A stretch of 64,000 nucleotides of DNA from CAJQQK01 sp965224225 (lineage in GTDB: Bacteria; Pseudomonadota; Alphaproteobacteria; Rhizobiales; Hyphomicrobiaceae): positions 72,907 through 136,906 of the forward strand of contig CBDCZF010000027.1 of NCBI GenBank assembly GCA_965224225.1. Reading direction: 5' to 3'. Below, piece by piece: positions 60,890 to 64,000 of this stretch. Position 1 is the stretch's first letter. Each line of letters starts with the position of its first letter. Under the pieces are notes generated by a model. It did no database searches. It saw only the letters and a program-made list of their open reading frames with translations, and had not been told where the DNA came from. A program made the position numbers and the translations under genes.

Positions 60890-62089
60890 TCAAGGCTTCG
60901 CCGCCGTTTGCCCGGCACCGAGCTGTTTCTTGAGATCGACAGCGGCCATGGCAAAGCCGCCGCTGGCACCGTCGATGAAATGGATATGCCGGCTGTCTTT
61001 GAGGCTGAAGACGACACAAGTCATCAATGCCTCGGGGGCCAGATGCACACCATAGTTGAGACGGCCCGCCTCGTGTTCGGCGCGCAGGTAGATATCGATG
61101 CGGGTCGCCTGTTCGGCCGTCACGTCGAGCACGAGGCGCAGCATGCCGTCGTACTTCTGAAAGTCGGTGTTATGGCGCATCTCGCGGCGATAGGCCGGGG
61201 CATCGTAGTAGCCGATCCGGGTATTGCGACGCTCGCACCACCATTGCAGGACGGCCTGGGCAACAATTTCCGCCTTGCGCCGGAGCGGCCATTTGCGTCC
61301 TGCCGTCGCCCGCGCCTCGAGGACGAGGCCGGCAGGCGGAAACTGAAACTCGAGCGACGCATCGCTGACCGGGGCCGCCAATTCCAGCGGTGCACCGAGA
61401 ATCTCGACAAGTGCACCGGTGACGCTTCGGAAATGCGCGCGTTCGCCGGCTGCGCCCCGCCCGGCGCCGACCGTGATCAGCGTCAGGATCATGCCGCGCT
61501 GTGATTTGAGGGGTTGCCAGCGGCACGACAGGCCGTCGAGATCGGGCGGGCGAACTTGATGCGAGACGGCCGGTTCGATCCGGATCGGGTCATCGTCTTC
61601 GGCCCGCTTCAGCCAAAGATCGGCGAAGGCAAGTCCGCCGCCGGCAAACATCGCGAGGTCATTTCCTTCGCTGAGCTGCAGTTTCATGATGCGCACGTCC
61701 TGGTTGACGGCGCGCAGGGCGGCGACCGGGATCGCGCCGGCCCTGAGTTCGAGGTCGAAAAAATCTCGCGCATGCGCCTGCAGTCTGGCCAGTGCCTCGC
61801 GGCCGGCCTGTTCTGCCGACGGCGGCACGACCAGCGTGCCGCCATCACCGCCGAAGACATAGGGAATGTCGACGTCCGGCGCTGCGTTTAGGACGGCCGT
61901 AATGACGGCGGCACCGGTCATGTTGACCGCCTTGTAGCGCCCGTCCCGGATTGCTGCGGTCGAGTCGGCGACATCGCCAATCAGCACGCACCAGTCGTCC
62001 GGCACCGGCGCGTAATACTGCAACTCACCGACCTCGGCAAATGCGCCGACCGGCTCCAGTTCACGATAGAAGTTTTCTGATCCTGCCAT
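60890..62089 (-). CDS. DUF3095-family protein with cyclase-like metal motifs
   Basis: This 399-residue soluble protein matches DUF3095 throughout: FYRELEPV at the start, VPDDWCVLIGDVADSTAAIRDG-type segment at 29-50 (seen in two parts), GRYKAVNMTGA, then VFGGDGG at 78-84. The Asp39 segment followed by GGDGG resembles the two metal-binding strands of class III nucleotide cyclases, but the similarity is by pattern only. A second part from about 240 is Arg- and Trp-rich. It is upstream of the DMT transporter gene. Function unknown. Confidence 0.85.
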   Translation of the reverse strand: MAGSENFYRELEPVGAFAEVGELQYYAPVPDDWCVLIGDVADSTAAIRDGRYKAVNMTGAAVITAVLNAAPDVDIPYVFGGDGGTLVVPPSAEQAGREALARLQAHARDFFDLELRAGAIPVAALRAVNQDVRIMKLQLSEGNDLAMFAGGGLAFADLWLKRAEDDDPIRIEPAVSHQVRPPDLDGLSCRWQPLKSQRGMILTLITVGAGRGAAGERAHFRSVTGALVEILGAPLELAAPVSDASLEFQFPPAGLVLEARATAGRKWPLRRKAEIVAQAVLQWWCERRNTRIGYYDAPAYRREMRHNTDFQKYDGMLRLVLDVTAEQATRIDIYLRAEHEAGRLNYGVHLAPEALMTCVVFSLKDSRHIHFIDGASGGFAMAAVDLKKQLGAGQTAAKP

Positions 62090-62105
62090 TTCAATCCCAG
62101 GTTTT

Positions 62106-62167
62106 CCAAAGGGCTGGCCCTTTGGCGGGATTGTTAAGGGCAGCGCCCTTAACGCTTGAGACGTCTC
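62106..62167. repeat. Tandem perfect hairpins between SDR and DUF3095 genes
   Basis: Three palindromes follow each other: CCAAAGGG/CCCTTTGG (62106-62125, 4-base loop), GTTAAGGGC/GCCCTTAAC (62133-62153, 3-base loop) and GAGACGTCTC (62158-62167). They lie between the stop of the SDR gene and the start of the DUF3095 gene on the same strand. They could attenuate or terminate readthrough, but no T-run follows. Confidence 0.6.
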
Positions 62168-62181
62168 GTAACGGGCCGGAT

Positions 62182-62946
62182 CTATCCGGCAGTCCAGCCG
62201 CCGTCGACCAGCAGCGACGTGCCCGTGACCAATGCCGATGCATCGCTTGCCAGAAACACCGCAGGCCCCATGACATCGCTGAGTTCACCGATGCGGCCGA
62301 GCTTGATCTTGGACTCGACCCAGGCCTTGCGTTCGGGATTGGCCAATGTCTGTTCGGCGAGCGGCGTGCGAATGAAGGTTGGTGCCAGCGTATTGACGCG
62401 AATACCGTGCGGCCCGAACTCGATCGCCATCACCTTCGTAAAGCCTTCGACGGCATGCTTGGTGGCACAGTAGACCGCACGGTCGATGCCGCCGATATGG
62501 CCCATCTGCGAGGTGATGTTGATGATCGAGCCCTTGATGCCGGCGTCGATCATGCCGTGTGCGACGCCGACGGAGAGGAAATAGGCACCGCGCATATTGA
62601 TGTCGGAAACCGCGTCGTAGTCTTCAGGCTTGGTCTCGAGTGCCGGCGTATGGCGCGCGATGCCGGCCGAGTTGATCAGCACGTCGAGGCCGCCAAGTGG
62701 CTTGAGGACATCGCGCATGCCATCGATGTCGGCGATGTCCATGACCAGCACATCGCACGATCCGCCCGCCGCCCGGATCGCTTCGGCGGTCTCTTCGAGA
62801 CGCTCGCGGCCGCGCGCCGCCAGCACGACGTGGGCACCTGCATCGGCCAGGGCTGCCGCACAGGCAAGGCCGATGCCGGACGATGCGCCCGTGACCAGGG
62901 CACGCTTGCCTTCGAGGCGGAATGAGGGAGTACGTGGGAGGCTCAT
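62182..62946 (-). CDS. SDR-family oxidoreductase
   Basis: This 254-residue classical short-chain dehydrogenase has GASSGIG at 20-26 (after Thr19), NSAG at 92-95 and the catalytic Ser146, Tyr159 and Lys163 (YCATK). AARGRER at about 43-49 with a basic residue after the second strand favours NADP. ATG at 62946 (MSLPRTPSFRLEGK) is used; the frame extends to 63000 without a sensible start. It is read toward the DUF3095 gene and could share its transcript. Substrate unknown. Confidence 0.9.
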   Translation of the reverse strand: MSLPRTPSFRLEGKRALVTGASSGIGLACAAALADAGAHVVLAARGRERLEETAEAIRAAGGSCDVLVMDIADIDGMRDVLKPLGGLDVLINSAGIARHTPALETKPEDYDAVSDINMRGAYFLSVGVAHGMIDAGIKGSIINITSQMGHIGGIDRAVYCATKHAVEGFTKVMAIEFGPHGIRVNTLAPTFIRTPLAEQTLANPERKAWVESKIKLGRIGELSDVMGPAVFLASDASALVTGTSLLVDGGWTAG

Positions 62947-63021
62947 GAGGCTTAGCCTATCTGGTTGGCGATGGATGCGCGGCGCGCAAGATGGCAGCAA
63001 CCTGTCTCCATTAAACGGAGA

Positions 63022-64000
63022 TCAGCCAACCGCTGTTGCTTCGTGAACGTAGGCCGTGCCGCCGACACGCTGTTTTGTCAATTGCGTCTTTGCCCCGAAG
63101 GTGTTGGTGGACAGCAACTGCGTGGTTTCGGTTGTGATCGTTTCGGGATCAGGGCCCGCGACGAATGCCTCGGAAAGAACACGACCGTCGAAATGATCGA
63201 GACCGGGCAAACCGAGCACCGCAAGCACGGTTGGCATGATGTCGATATTTCCGGCCGCGAGGTCCGTGCGCTTGCCCTGCTTGAAGGCTGCGCCACCGAG
63301 CATCAGCACGTTGTGCAGTTCCTGGCGCGAGAGGCCGCCGTGCGAGCCGCCGCCGTCCGGATAGGGCGAATCGTGCGGCGTCGTGCCGGCCCTGCCATAG
63401 GCGTTGGTCGCACCTGTGGCACGCAACGCAAAGGCGATGTCAGGCGCGCGGGGATGATCGAGATAGACGTCGCCAAGCGTCAAAGTGCCGGCGACGCCTG
63501 CACGCGTGAAAACCGGTCCGCACCAGGGCTGACCAAGCATCCATGTAACGACCCGTTCGGCCAGGCCGTCTTCGCCATCCTTGAGCCAGAGGCCGCCAGC
63601 ATTGGCGCCGGCAAAGACACATTCCGTCGCGCCATCGAAGCGCTTACCGGCCTTGAAGCCGGCCGCCTCGAGGCGCCCGATCATGCCGATCGCTTCGCCC
63701 TTAAGGGCGATCTGACCATGGTCCGACATGGCAATAACCTGTAAGTCGCCGCACTCGATCTCGGCATTGTGATGTTCGAGTATGCGGGCAAACTCGCTAT
63801 CAACATGGCGGATGGTTGCAAGTGCGCCCTCCGAGCCGATACCGAGATAATGGAAGCTTTCATCAGGCTCACACAGCCAGAGCAGCATGACGTCCGGTCG
63901 GCGCTTCGGCTCGATGTAGTCGAGATAGATGTCGACCGCGCGCGTGATCCAGTCCGTGGCCGGCAGCTCGCGCCCCGGCAGCGCGCCGAATTGACGTTCG
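63022..64000 (-). CDS. Alkaline-phosphatase-superfamily protein, 5'-truncated by window edge
   Basis: The frame is open to the window end (about 325 codons visible). MLLWLCEPDESFHYLG and AMSDHGQIALKGEA (metal-binding Asp-His) and the SHGGLSRQELHNVLM segment fit the type I phosphodiesterase/nucleotide pyrophosphatase group. DIMPTVLAVLGL near the C-terminus is the common PTVLALLG-like motif of phosphatases and sulfatases. The N-terminus with the catalytic Thr or Ser is not in the window. Substrate unknown. Confidence 0.8.
   Translation of the reverse strand, partial: ERQFGALPGRELPATDWITRAVDIYLDYIEPKRRPDVMLLWLCEPDESFHYLGIGSEGALATIRHVDSEFARILEHHNAEIECGDLQVIAMSDHGQIALKGEAIGMIGRLEAAGFKAGKRFDGATECVFAGANAGGLWLKDGEDGLAERVVTWMLGQPWCGPVFTRAGVAGTLTLGDVYLDHPRAPDIAFALRATGATNAYGRAGTTPHDSPYPDGGGSHGGLSRQELHNVLMLGGAAFKQGKRTDLAAGNIDIMPTVLAVLGLPGLDHFDGRVLSEAFVAGPDPETITTETTQLLSTNTFGAKTQLTKQRVGGTAYVHEATAVG

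Noticed and set aside
1..64000. CRISPR arrays or rRNA genes
   Set aside because: No regularly spaced direct repeats of 25-40 bases and no rRNA-like segments were seen on either strand.

Overview
The window is high-GC bacterial DNA that reads as an alphaproteobacterium, probably close to Hyphomicrobiales. This is inference from gene content and order: serB facing miaA followed by ilvB-ilvH, tkt next to pgk, an MttB-family methyltransferase, IS91 elements with an added tyrosine recombinase, and DUF3768 and replication-relaxation genes. No rRNA is present. One tRNA, tRNA-Arg(CCG), is clear.

Region 1 to 22 kb is a mostly core block. It holds a truncated non-pyrrolysine MttB homologue, a polysaccharide flippase, two unknown small genes, ttcA, a secreted hydrolase, an extensin-like lipoprotein, a PfkB sugar kinase, tkt, pgk, ccdA, thiD, a PLP dehydratase coupled to an ABC-2 exporter, a Ca/Na antiporter, serB, miaA, ilvB and ilvH.

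Region 22 to 34 kb looks more accessory. It has gene-poor intervals with a palindromic repeat, a VWA protein, a beta-CASP metallo-hydrolase and a LOG-family protein. It ends in a catabolic-looking cluster: carboxymuconolactone decarboxylase-like, MaoC-like, MmgE/PrpD, SDR, NIPSNAP, and two genes with three small ferredoxin-like domains that share a WYDxEHxP-type motif.

Region 34.2 to 43.9 kb is a decayed mobile region abutting tRNA-Arg. It contains two IS91-type elements joined tail to tail, a DUF3768 gene with no visible start codon, paired terminator-like structures, and a replication-relaxation gene cut by an IS21 element. The IS21 element has unusually long terminal inverted repeats. On its other side lies a 5'-truncated integrase, next to the 3' end of the tRNA.

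Region 44 to 64 kb returns to chromosomal functions: ppdK, an M20 peptidase, an RNase T2, a three-gene surface-glycan operon (Gfo/Idh oxidoreductase, initiating sugar transferase, DegT aminotransferase) with a terminator, and a ZrgA/DUF2796 gene with a MacB/LolCDE-like ABC pair. It continues with a GFA protein, a CoA transferase, a 0.3 kb nested-palindrome element, small unknown genes, an Mpo1-like protein, a DMT transporter coupled to a DUF3095 protein, an SDR and a truncated alkaline-phosphatase-superfamily protein. The most unusual signals are the IS91 pair, the IS21 ends and the deletion they imply, the terminator/antiterminator-like structure near 40.0 kb, the nested palindrome at 58.4 to 58.7 kb, and the small-domain enzyme cluster at 28 to 34 kb.
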